Part shown: piece after piece, positions 27,273-33,968 of the stretch
Numbering within the stretch: the stretch's first letter is position 1
Layout: every line of letters begins with the position of its first letter
From: Muricoccus roseus
Lineage (GTDB): Bacteria > Pseudomonadota > Alphaproteobacteria > Acetobacterales > Acetobacteraceae
DNA length: 56,836 bases
Direction: 5' to 3'
Assembly: GCF_900141905.1 (NCBI RefSeq)
Contig: NZ_FQZF01000033.1
Span: 1-56,836 of the forward strand
Made by a program: the position numbers and the translations under genes
Notes under the pieces: model-generated
What the model was told of the DNA's origin: nothing
The model's input: only the letters and a program-made list of their open reading frames with translations
Database searches by the model: none

Positions 27273-27389
27273 GATGCCGCCTTTTGGTCCGGATTGTGGG
27301 AGGGGTGCCGCCGGGCAGCGGTGAGGCTGTCCGGCGGCGTTCGCTTCCCGGGTTGGCCCAGGGCCGCTTCCAACAGCCAGGACCACCCC

Positions 27390-27418
27390 GACTTAAGGTC
27401 GTTCCTTTAGTCCGTCAA
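27390..27418 (-). promoter_or_regulatory. Candidate promoter for the minus-strand gene
   Basis: On the minus strand TTGACG (27418-27413) and TAAGTC (27395-27390) are separated by 17 nt. The -35 match is good; the -10 match is weak. It would give a leader of about 110 nt. Confidence 0.3.
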
Positions 27419-27463
27419 TTGAATTGTTTCTCTCTAAACATCCTTGATTCTGGAAATCACTAA

Positions 27464-27476
27464 GACCATGTTGGTC
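27464..27476. promoter_or_regulatory. Small palindrome before the unknown gene
   Basis: GACCATGTTGGTC, a 5-bp inverted repeat with 3-nt centre, lies 29 nt before the ATG at 27505 in a comparatively A/T-rich gap. It may be an operator or a leader hairpin. The remainder of 27273-27504 shows no other gene. Confidence 0.3.
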
Positions 27477-27504
27477 ATCGACCCCGCCCCGAGAGGATCG
27501 GCCG

Positions 27505-28092
27505 ATGTCCGACGACAAGCTTCCCGCTCCGCTGTTCGCCCATCCGGAACCCGGCGGGCGCCTAACCCTGCCGTATGCCGCCCAGCTTATTGGCCTCGTG
27601 GTGCCGGATAGCACCGACCCGACGACGCAGCTTCGCCGCCACGTCGCAGAACGGCTGGTCCAGACTCGCTCCGGCCCCGGCGGCGCGAAAGGAATTTGGC
27701 TGGCCTGGAGCGACGTGCTGGCCGCCGCTGCCCTTCGCGTCGCTCGCGCGGCGGGCGCCGAGGCCGACGCGATCCAGGCCGCCTCCCGGGCCCTCTACGC
27801 CTGGGGGCCGGACCACCCCGCCTCGCGGCAGTCCCACCATCCGGTGACCCATGCGATCTTCGCAGCCAACGACGGGACGGAGTGGGTCCTTCACCTTAAC
27901 CGTCGCGTTCATCCGCAGACGGCGGCACGACGAGTCGACGCATGCGCGTCGAGCGCGCTTGAACCCTTCCTTCCCGACGGCATCTCGGATGACGGATTCG
28001 AGGTGGAGTCCGTCCTCGCCGTTCGTCTGACGCCGCTGGCCCGCCGACTGAAGGCGCTGGCCGAGGCCGACACGACTGCGACCGAGCACTGA
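27505..28092 (+). CDS. Unknown protein between terminase and portal
   Basis: 195 aa, no family recognised. The N-terminal part (LTLPYAAQLIGLVVPD then RRHVAERLVQT) could be a helical DNA-binding or connector domain; the middle (HAIFAANDGTEWVLHLNRRV) looks like beta strands. A gpW-like connector is already encoded at 31833, so this is unlikely to be that protein. GAGAGGATCGG is before the ATG, and the portal gene starts 4 nt after the stop, so it belongs to the packaging/head operon. Confidence 0.65.
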   Translation: MSDDKLPAPLFAHPEPGGRLTLPYAAQLIGLVVPDSTDPTTQLRRHVAERLVQTRSGPGGAKGIWLAWSDVLAAAALRVARAAGAEADAIQAASRALYAWGPDHPASRQSHHPVTHAIFAANDGTEWVLHLNRRVHPQTAARRVDACASSALEPFLPDGISDDGFEVESVLAVRLTPLARRLKALAEADTTATEH

Positions 28093-28096
28093 TCCC

Positions 28097-29599
28097 ATGC
28101 CCGTCCGCATCACCCGCATCGGCCCCGCCCCCTCAAGGCGCGTCGCCCGCGCCACTGGCACACGCCAGTGGGCGGATGACGGCTGGAACTACGCCGGGCC
28201 GCGTGCGGTTGGTGGCGCCTCAATCGAGGCGGCGGGCGGCCGTCGTGGCGGGGCGACGATCCATCACGCTCCCTCCGCGATGCTGGCGGGCGCGCAGGCC
28301 ACCATGTGGAAGGCGCGGCACGCCTACTTCAATAACGGGTATATCCGTCGTGCTCTCGACGCCATCGTGACGGCCTGCTGCGGCGCTGGCCCGATGACGA
28401 CGCCGCAGCATCCGGACGCCACTGTGCGGGCAGCCCTAAGTGCGCACTTCGGTCCCTGGGGGCTGCGCTGCGACGCCGATGGCGGGACTGACCTCGCCGG
28501 CCTCATCGCGGCCATCCTGCGCGACGCGCTGCGGGACGGCGACGTATTCGTTCACCTTATCCCGGTGCAGGACGGCCGCCGCCTGTTGCTGAGGATCGTG
28601 CCGTCTGAGGCCGTGGACTTCGCGGAGAGCCGTGCCCTGCCGAACGGTGGGCAGATCGTGGCCGGTGTGGAGTTCGACGCCAACGGCACCCGCGTCGCGT
28701 ATTGGGTGCGCGAGCCCGATCCCTCCGCCTCCTTCGACTCCTACCGCCCCGCCCGCCGCATCCTCGCGACCGACCTACTGCACGTCCGTGAAATCCTGAG
28801 CGCTGGGCAGGTGCGCGGGCTGTCGCGGCTCGCAGCCGCGCTCGTGCGGGCCGGGGAACTGGATCAGTTGCAGGACGCCGCGCTGGTAGGCGTAAAGGTG
28901 AGCGCCATGCACCTGGGCGTGATCGTGGACCCGGCCGGCGCGGCCTCCGATCCCTTCGATGGACCAATCGCCCATGCTGAACCGGGCACCATGATTCGCC
29001 TTCCGGGCGGGCTTGACGTGCGGTGGAACGCCCCTGCGCAGGTGTCCCAGACCGCCGCTTTCATCGCGTCCGAGATTCGCGCTATCGCCACGGCTCTGGG
29101 CGTGCCCTCCTTCATCGTCTCGGGCGACCTTTCGGAGGCCAACTTCTCCTCCCTGCGCGCCGGCCTGCAAGCCTTCCGCGCTGAGATTGAGCGCCTGTTC
29201 TACACCATGTTGGTGCCGCAGTTGCTGCGTCCGATTTGGGAACGCTGGGTCACGCTATCCTTCCTCGCGGGCGACCTCGATGACCTGGGCGCGCCGGCGC
29301 TGGACGACCTTCTTCCGGCCGAGTTCCTGCCGCCCGCGCAACCGTGGATAGATCCGAAAGCCGACATCGCCGCGATCCGGGAAGCCATGGCCGCCGGCAT
29401 CATGTCCCGCCGTCAGGCCGTAGCCTCGCAGGGCTGGAACATCGAGGCCCTGGACGCGGAGATCGCGGCCGACCGCGAGCGCGAACGGGCTCTTGGCATC
29501 GGCCCCTTCCCGATCCCGGCCAACGGCCAGCCCGCCGCCGAAGCGCCGGAAATAACTTCCGACGAATCGCCCGCCGACGATCAGGAGCCCGAGACGTGA
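28097..29599 (+). CDS. Portal protein, phage lambda family (gpB-like)
   Basis: 500-aa protein forming the dodecameric DNA-entry ring at a capsid vertex. The typical lambda-type sequence includes ARHAYFNNGYIRRALDAIV, ILRDALRDGDVFVHLIP, the DLLHVREILSAGQVRGLS segment and SEANFSSLRAGLQAFR. The acidic, Pro-rich tail carries the coding copy of an 18-bp repeat (29546-29563). It ends in a GTGA overlap with the next small gene. Confidence 0.94.
   Translation: MPVRITRIGPAPSRRVARATGTRQWADDGWNYAGPRAVGGASIEAAGGRRGGATIHHAPSAMLAGAQATMWKARHAYFNNGYIRRALDAIVTACCGAGPMTTPQHPDATVRAALSAHFGPWGLRCDADGGTDLAGLIAAILRDALRDGDVFVHLIPVQDGRRLLLRIVPSEAVDFAESRALPNGGQIVAGVEFDANGTRVAYWVREPDPSASFDSYRPARRILATDLLHVREILSAGQVRGLSRLAAALVRAGELDQLQDAALVGVKVSAMHLGVIVDPAGAASDPFDGPIAHAEPGTMIRLPGGLDVRWNAPAQVSQTAAFIASEIRAIATALGVPSFIVSGDLSEANFSSLRAGLQAFRAEIERLFYTMLVPQLLRPIWERWVTLSFLAGDLDDLGAPALDDLLPAEFLPPAQPWIDPKADIAAIREAMAAGIMSRRQAVASQGWNIEALDAEIAADRERERALGIGPFPIPANGQPAAEAPEITSDESPADDQEPET
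29546..29563. repeat. Palindromic repeat, copy 1
   Basis: CCGGAAATAACTTCCGAC, with inverted half-sites GGAA and TTCC, is identical to the copy at 29879-29896. It lies within the 3' end of the portal gene. Confidence 0.6.
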
Positions 29600-29790
29600 G
29601 CCGCAGTTCCTTCACACGCCCCACCCGATTCGGCCGTCTCCGGCCCCTGCCGAAGGAGTTGTCTGGCACGGGCATGAGGCCGGACCTGAGCGAAGGGTAT
29701 GGGCGAGGCATGGAAGCGGCCATGCCGCCATCCCGACATCTCCGGCGCGCCGCTGCGGCCCTGCGCCGCAAGGAAGAGGAGAGTCGCTAA
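29596..29790 (+). CDS. Small basic protein of unknown function
   Basis: 64 aa from a GTG that overlaps the portal stop by 4 nt; the next ATG follows its stop directly. It is rich in Arg and Pro (TRPTRFGRLRPLPKE) with a basic helical C-terminus (RHLRRAAAALRRKEEE). It might bind nucleic acid or assist head assembly, but no family is recognised. Expression is inferred only from the coupling. Confidence 0.5.
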   Translation: MSRSSFTRPTRFGRLRPLPKELSGTGMRPDLSEGYGRGMEAAMPPSRHLRRAAAALRRKEEESR

Positions 29791-29976
29791 ATGCCCGAAA
29801 TCTCGCGGATTCGATACATGGGCGACGCGAAGCCCGCACGCCGTGCGCTGCGGGGCGGAAAGCCTTCGATGCAGCCGGCCGGAAATAACTTCCGACTGCC
29901 GCATGAAGGCGCGCCGCAGTCCTCCCGCGCCCAGCGCCGGGCCGCACTGAAGATCAATCGCGAGGCCCGCCCATGA
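29791..29976 (+). CDS. Small basic protein of unknown function
   Basis: 61 aa, starting directly after the previous stop (TAAATG) and overlapping the next gene by ATGA. Like its neighbour it is basic and ends in a short Arg/Ala helix (SRAQRRAALKINREAR). Copy 2 of the 18-bp palindromic repeat lies within its coding sequence. The function is unknown. Confidence 0.5.
   Translation: MPEISRIRYMGDAKPARRALRGGKPSMQPAGNNFRLPHEGAPQSSRAQRRAALKINREARP
29879..29896. repeat. Palindromic repeat, copy 2
   Basis: Identical over 18 bp to the copy at 29546-29563 and placed 333 bp after it, inside the 61-aa gene. Related 13-bp palindromes lie at 24136-24148 and 32387-32399. Confidence 0.6.
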
Positions 29977-31820
29977 GCGAGACCCTGACCCGCGCCGCCG
30001 ATCCCGGCATGCTGACGCGCCGCGCACCGGGACCGTCACTCCGTCCGGCCAGCATCAACGAGGCCGAGCGCACGGTTTTGGCCGTGCTCTCGTCGGGCGC
30101 GAGCGTGCAGCGCGGCGGCTATATCGAGCGCCTGAGCCTTGGTCCGGCCAATCTGGAACTGCCGCGATCCCTGCCCCTACTGGACAACCACAACGGGGCC
30201 AGCGTCCAGCATGTGATCGGTTCCGTGGACCAGATACGTCGCGAGACCGACGCCCAGGGAAGGCACACCATCGTTGGGCGGCTCCGGCTTGCTGACGACC
30301 ACGCCTGGGGGCTGGTCAAGGACGGCCACCTGTCCGGCGTGAGTGTCGGATACGTCGTCATGACCTGGGCGGATTCGACCGAAGGCGGGCAGCGCGTCCG
30401 CACGGCCGGCCGTCTCGCCCTTCGCGAAGTCAGTCTCGTCATCGCGCCCGCCGACGACGGCGCGCGCATCCGTTCCACCCCCTCCCAGGAGTCTCGTACC
30501 ATGCCGCCAGAAATCGAAGCCCTTGCCACGGAGCATGAAGCGCCCGCCGCCCAGCCGGGCGAGATGCAGACCCGCGCCGCCATCAATGCGGAAATCCGTA
30601 GCATTGCCCGTGCAGCAAATCTGGGCGCCGAGTTCGCGGACGCCCAGATTGACGCGGGGGCCACGGTGGAGCAGACGCGGGCTGCCGCGTTCGAGCACCT
30701 GACCCGCAGCGCGCAGCCGATCCGCACGCATGTGGGCGTGCAGCACGATGCCCCGGAACTGATCCACGCGCGGCAAGTGGAAGCCCTGGCGCATCGCAAT
30801 GCGCCCGACCTCTGCCCGCTGTCCGATGCCGCCCGTCCCTATGCCGGGATGACGCTGGCCGGGATGGCGCGCGATGCCCTGGCGCGCAACGGGGAGCGCG
30901 GGCTTGGCAGCATGTCCGATGAGGCCGTCCTGATTCGGGCTCAACATACGGTGAGCGATTTCCCCGCCCTTCTGGATGGCGCTGGCGAGCACATCCTTTT
31001 GGCGTCCTACACGGCCGCCGCCTCGCCCGTCCGCACGACCCTGGCACGCCAGCGTCTCGCCCGCGACTTCCGCGCCATCTCCCTGCTGCGCCTAGATGGG
31101 CCGGGCACGCTTCAGCGCGTGACCGAGTCCGGCGAGATCAAGGCTGTTACGGCGGCCGAGGCGAAGGAAGGCTTCGCGCTGGAGACCTTCGCCGGCCTCT
31201 TCAACTTGAGCCGCAAGGCGCTGGTGAACGACGACCTGGGCGCCTTCGCGGATTGGCAGCGGCAGATGGGTAAGGCTGCGGCCGAGACCGAGGCCGCTAC
31301 CATCGTCGGCCTGCTGACGGCGAATGCCGGCATGGGCGCCAAGCTGGGCGATGGGAAGACCCTCTTCCACGCCGATCACGGCAACCTGCTGACAGGTGAT
31401 AGCCTCTCCGTTGAGGCCCTGACGGCCGCGCGGACAGCGATGCGCCGGCAACGCAATCCGAATAACACGCCGGCCAATGTCACGCCCCGGTTCCTGCTGG
31501 TCGCGCCTGAGCAGGAGACCGAGGCCGAGCAGGTGGTCGGCGCGCTGACCGCCACCACCACGGAGGCCGTCAATCCGTTCGGCGGCAAGCTGACCGTGCT
31601 GGTGGAGCCCCGGCTTCCGGCAGGCGCCTGGATGCTGTTCGCGGACCCGGCCACTTCGCCCGTCATCCAGTGCGGTTACCTGTCCAGCGCGCCGGGGCCG
31701 CAACTTGCCTCGCGTGACGGATGGGACGTGCTGGGCCGCAGCTTCCGCGTCGTCCTCGATTTCGGCTGCGGCGTGACCGACTTCCGGGGCGCCCAGCGTA
31801 ATCCGGGCGACGCGATCTAA
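29973..31820 (+). CDS. Prohead protease / major capsid protein fusion
   Basis: 615 aa. Residues about 25-175 form an HK97-type prohead protease, with His73 (LLDNHNG) and Ser124 (SGVSVGYVV) as the likely catalytic pair. A Glu/Ala-rich linker at about 175-240 could be the scaffold. The rest matches major capsid proteins of the Mu gpT-like type (FAGLFNLSRKALVNDDLGAF, LFHADHGNLL, NPFGGKLTVLVEPRL). Such fusions are known in phages and satellites. The protease would have to cut itself from the shell protein. An in-frame ATG at 30501 with AGGAG upstream may give a separate scaffold-capsid product. Confidence 0.9.
   Translation: MSETLTRAADPGMLTRRAPGPSLRPASINEAERTVLAVLSSGASVQRGGYIERLSLGPANLELPRSLPLLDNHNGASVQHVIGSVDQIRRETDAQGRHTIVGRLRLADDHAWGLVKDGHLSGVSVGYVVMTWADSTEGGQRVRTAGRLALREVSLVIAPADDGARIRSTPSQESRTMPPEIEALATEHEAPAAQPGEMQTRAAINAEIRSIARAANLGAEFADAQIDAGATVEQTRAAAFEHLTRSAQPIRTHVGVQHDAPELIHARQVEALAHRNAPDLCPLSDAARPYAGMTLAGMARDALARNGERGLGSMSDEAVLIRAQHTVSDFPALLDGAGEHILLASYTAAASPVRTTLARQRLARDFRAISLLRLDGPGTLQRVTESGEIKAVTAAEAKEGFALETFAGLFNLSRKALVNDDLGAFADWQRQMGKAAAETEAATIVGLLTANAGMGAKLGDGKTLFHADHGNLLTGDSLSVEALTAARTAMRRQRNPNNTPANVTPRFLLVAPEQETEAEQVVGALTATTTEAVNPFGGKLTVLVEPRLPAGAWMLFADPATSPVIQCGYLSSAPGPQLASRDGWDVLGRSFRVVLDFGCGVTDFRGAQRNPGDAI
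30487..30503 (+). promoter_or_regulatory. Internal ribosome binding site and in-frame start in the capsid fusion gene
   Basis: AGGAG at 30487-30491, 9 nt before ATG 30501 (Met177), lies at the boundary of the protease and scaffold/capsid parts. It would yield a 439-aa scaffold-capsid protein without protease, similar in logic to the nested C/Nu3 genes of lambda. Confidence 0.5.
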
Positions 31821-31832
31821 GGCGGCCGGACG

Positions 31833-32048
31833 ATGGACGACCTCGCCCAACTGATCGCTTGGCGCGCGAAGCTGCTGAACCTCCGGATGGGCGGGGTCCG
31901 CGAGATCACGGATGCAGGTGGAGATCGGGTGCGGTTCGGCAGCGATGCCGAACTGGCTCGCGCCATTGCTTCCGTGGAGGCGGCCATCCTGCGAGCCGGC
32001 CGCGCCACCCCTCACACCATCATCTTCCGAACCTCGAAAGGACTCTGA
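31833..32048 (+). CDS. Head-tail joining protein, gpW-like
   Basis: 71 aa, normal for the gpW family that fits below the portal and prepares the head for tail attachment. The pattern LIAWRAKLLNLRMGGVREI, then DRVRFGSDAELARAIASVEAAI, and the closing TSKGL match the family. AAGGCGG stands before the ATG. It lies between the capsid and cement genes, as in other lambda-type head modules. Confidence 0.85.
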   Translation: MDDLAQLIAWRAKLLNLRMGGVREITDAGGDRVRFGSDAELARAIASVEAAILRAGRATPHTIIFRTSKGL

Positions 32049-32050
32049 CC

Positions 32051-32380
32051 ATGCGCAACTTCATCCAGCGTGGGGACACGCTGACCATCCCCGCTCCGGC
32101 CGACGTGCTGTCCGGTGGAGTCGTGCAAGTGGGCGTCATCGTCGGAGTGGCGAACGGCTCTGCCACCCAGGGCGCGCCCGTGGACGTGGATGTAACCGGA
32201 GTCTTCAGCCTGCCCAAGGTGGCGGCCGACGCCTTCGCCGTGGGTGATGCCGCCTACTACGCCAGCGGCACGAAGCTGGTCACGAAGACGGCCAGCGGAA
32301 ACACGAAGCTGGGCGTCGCGACCGAGCCGGCGGGCTCAGGGGCGGCCGAAGTGGCCGTCAGGCTGTCCGGCGCTCTGTGA
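32051..32380 (+). CDS. DUF2190 capsid cement/decoration protein
   Basis: 109 aa, nearly all beta-type sequence: RNFIQRGDTLTIPAPADVLSGGVV, VGDAAYYASGTKLVTKTA and AAEVAVRLSGAL. This is the DUF2190 pattern, proteins found next to capsid genes and taken to stabilise the shell. AAAGGA is 8 to 9 nt before the ATG at 32051, and only 2 nt separate it from gpW. Confidence 0.85.
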   Translation: MRNFIQRGDTLTIPAPADVLSGGVVQVGVIVGVANGSATQGAPVDVDVTGVFSLPKVAADAFAVGDAAYYASGTKLVTKTASGNTKLGVATEPAGSGAAEVAVRLSGAL

Positions 32381-32386
32381 CCGGCT

Positions 32387-32399
32387 GGAAGTAACTTCC
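32387..32399. repeat. Palindromic repeat, copy 3, covering the ribosome binding site of the AlpA-like gene
   Basis: GGAAGTAACTTCC forms a 5-bp inverted repeat with a TAA centre. Its GGAAG half is also the best ribosome binding site for the ATG at 32401, so the palindrome could act as operator or as a hairpin hiding that site. Confidence 0.5.
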
Positions 32400-32400
32400 G

Positions 32401-32691
32401 ATGTCCCGCCGCGCCCAGCCCGGGGAGGCCGCGACACCCTCCCCGGCGGGCGCGGTGGGCGCCTTCGACGCCCTGCCCCCCGGCGTCCTACCCTTCGCCG
32501 TAAGCCGAACCCAGGCCGCCGCCCTGCTGGGCATTTCCCCTTCCTTCTTTGATACCCTTGTGACCGATGCGCGGATGCCCGCACCCTTCGAGATCGGGGG
32601 CCGGGTCCTCTGGGACCCCGAGGAACTACGCGCCGCCTTCCGTGCCATGCCTCGCCGGGGGCAACCTGCGCGCAGCAACACCTGGGACTGA
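32401..32691 (+). CDS. AlpA/excisionase-like HTH protein
   Basis: 96 aa. The HTH_17/AlpA-type region is at about 33-85 (VSRTQAAALLGISPSFFDTLVTD then FEIGGRVLWDPEELRAAF); the N-terminal 30 residues are Pro/Ala-rich. In PICI-type satellites AlpA is the activator and/or excision factor next to the integrase, which matches this position. The integrase GTG lies 4 nt after its stop. Confidence 0.8.
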   Translation: MSRRAQPGEAATPSPAGAVGAFDALPPGVLPFAVSRTQAAALLGISPSFFDTLVTDARMPAPFEIGGRVLWDPEELRAAFRAMPRRGQPARSNTWD

Positions 32692-32695
32692 GACC

Positions 32696-33751
32696 GTGGC
32701 GAAGATCGCGCTCCCCTATGTCCACCGCTTCCGGGATCGGCACGGCACGACCCGGTATTACTTCCGCCGCCCAGGCTATGCGCGGGCGACCATCCCCGGC
32801 CTGCCCGGCTCCCCAGAGTTCATGGCCGTGTATCAGGCCGCCCTTGCCGGCCAGCCGGTGCCCGTCGGCGCCCAGCGGACGGAGGCCGGGACAATGGAAG
32901 CGCTGATCCTCGCGTGGTACTCGTCCAGCGACTTCAAGCGTCTCGCGCCGGCCACCCAAGCCACCTATCGCGGGATCGCGGAACGTATCCGCGCGGATCA
33001 CGGTGACAAGCTGGTGGGCGACCTCGACGCGCCCAGGCTGCGCCGCCTGCTAGATGGGAAGGCCGACAAACCGGCTGCCGCGAACAACCTCCTCCGCATC
33101 TTCAAGTACCTCATGCGCTACGCCGTAGAGCGCGGCTGGCGTAAGGATGACCCGACCCAGGGCGTGCGGAAGGTGCGCGCCAAGGTGAAGGGCTTCCATA
33201 GCTGGACCGAGGAGGAGATTGCCGCTTTCGAGGAGAAGTGGCCCCTAGGGACGCGCGCCCGGCTGGCCCTCGCCCTCCTCCTCTACACCGGCCAGCGGCG
33301 CGGAGATGTGGTCCGGATGGGCCGCCAGCATCTCCGGACGGTGGAGCGCGACGGCAAGGCACTGACGGTTCTGGACGTGGTGCAAAATAAGACGGGCGCC
33401 CGGCTGACGATCCCGGTCCACCCGGCGCTGACGGATGCCAAGGACGCCCACAAGTCCGGACATCTGACCTTCTTGACCGCCAGGGCGGGCAAGCCCTTCT
33501 CGCCGGAGGGCTTTTCCAACTGGTTCACGGCCTGCGCCCGTGACGCCGGACTGCCTGCCGGCTGTAGCCCCCACGGCCTTCGCAAGGCCGCTGCACGGCG
33601 GCTGGCCGAGGCCGGATGCACGGCGAACGAGATCGGCGCGATCACCGGCCACGCCACGCTGTCGGAGATCACGCGATACACGCGGGCTGCGGATCAGGTG
33701 CGGCTGGCCGCAACTGCCATGTCCAGGCTCAACAGAACGGCAGAGGCATGA
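32696..33751 (+). CDS. int: Tyrosine-type integrase
   Basis: 351-aa site-specific recombinase. The N-terminal DNA-binding part (VAKIALPYVHRFRDRHGTTRYYF) is followed by the core-binding domain and a catalytic domain with Arg in LYTGQRRGDVVRM, the H-x-x-R box SPHGLRKAAARRL, His in ITGHATL, and the nucleophile Tyr in ITRYTRAADQ. The GTG at 32696 begins the family sequence; the longer upstream frame is a shadow of the AlpA-like gene. It points towards the adjacent tRNA-Arg, the predicted attachment site. Confidence 0.94.
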   Translation: MAKIALPYVHRFRDRHGTTRYYFRRPGYARATIPGLPGSPEFMAVYQAALAGQPVPVGAQRTEAGTMEALILAWYSSSDFKRLAPATQATYRGIAERIRADHGDKLVGDLDAPRLRRLLDGKADKPAAANNLLRIFKYLMRYAVERGWRKDDPTQGVRKVRAKVKGFHSWTEEEIAAFEEKWPLGTRARLALALLLYTGQRRGDVVRMGRQHLRTVERDGKALTVLDVVQNKTGARLTIPVHPALTDAKDAHKSGHLTFLTARAGKPFSPEGFSNWFTACARDAGLPAGCSPHGLRKAAARRLAEAGCTANEIGAITGHATLSEITRYTRAADQVRLAATAMSRLNRTAEA

Positions 33752-33757
33752 AAGGAT

Positions 33758-33789
33758 GAGAGGCAACCCCCTGGCCGGGGTTGCCTCTC
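33758..33789 (+). terminator. Strong stem-loop after the integrase gene
   Basis: A perfect 13-bp stem, GAGAGGCAACCCC (33758-33770) with GGGGTTGCCTCTC (33777-33789), has a 6-nt loop. It lies 6 nt after the int stop and before the tRNA 3' end, so it could end transcription of the element's operon and, in reverse, of the tRNA. The T run is weak. Confidence 0.7.
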
Positions 33790-33831
33790 TAAACACTAAC
33801 CAACTGTAAGGACTGGAAAATGCAAACTCTG

Positions 33832-33847
33832 TGGCGGACCCGATACG
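33832..33847 (+). repeat. attR candidate within the tRNA-Arg 3' end
   Basis: TGGCGGACCCGATACG comprises the complement of CCA, the discriminator, the acceptor 3' strand and the first T-arm bases. It matches 21968-21983 in 15 of 16 positions, which leaves the tRNA gene complete on this side. Confidence 0.7.
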
Positions 33848-33908
33848 ATTCGAACGTACGACCTTTGCCTTCGGAGGGCAACGCTCTATCCAGCTGAGCT
33901 ACGGGTCC
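33832..33908 (-). tRNA. tRNA-Arg (anticodon CCG)
   Basis: 77 nt including encoded CCA. Read on the minus strand: acceptor GGACCCG/CGGGTCC, D-stem GCTC/GAGC, anticodon stem TTGCC/GGCAA with loop CTCCGAA (anticodon CCG, codon CGG), and T-arm with TTCGAAT. All stems pair. It serves as integration site for the neighbouring element. Confidence 0.96.
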
Positions 33909-33935
33909 TCGCCGGGCGCTCTTGTAGCCGCTCCG

Positions 33936-33961
33936 GCCGCCGGGGGGAACCCCCCGGCGGC
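33936..33961 (-). terminator. Stem-loop after the holin-endolysin gene
   Basis: GCCGCCGGGGGG and CCCCCCGGCGGC are perfectly complementary around AA. It lies 7 nt after the stop of the minus-strand lysis gene and before the tRNA. No T run is present. Confidence 0.5.
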
Positions 33962-33968
33962 AACCTGT

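Larger units (their letters stand above)
21968..33847. mobile_element. Integrated phage-satellite-like element with own capsid genes, at tRNA-Arg
   Basis: About 11.9 kb bounded by the direct repeats at 21968-21983 and 33832-33847. In order it holds a primase-helicase, a 9-bp repeat cluster, small and large terminase, a minus-strand gene, an unknown gene, portal, two small genes, a protease/capsid fusion, gpW, a DUF2190 cement protein, an AlpA-like protein and an integrase. All frames are intact and packed. No tail, lysis or repressor gene was recognised. This fits a capsid-forming satellite (cf-PICI-like); a prophage that lost its tail module is the alternative. Confidence 0.75.

Noticed and set aside
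26992-27324. Plus-strand frame opposite the 117-aa minus gene
   Set aside because: The minus-strand frame has a ribosome binding site and normal protein composition; this one lacks both.
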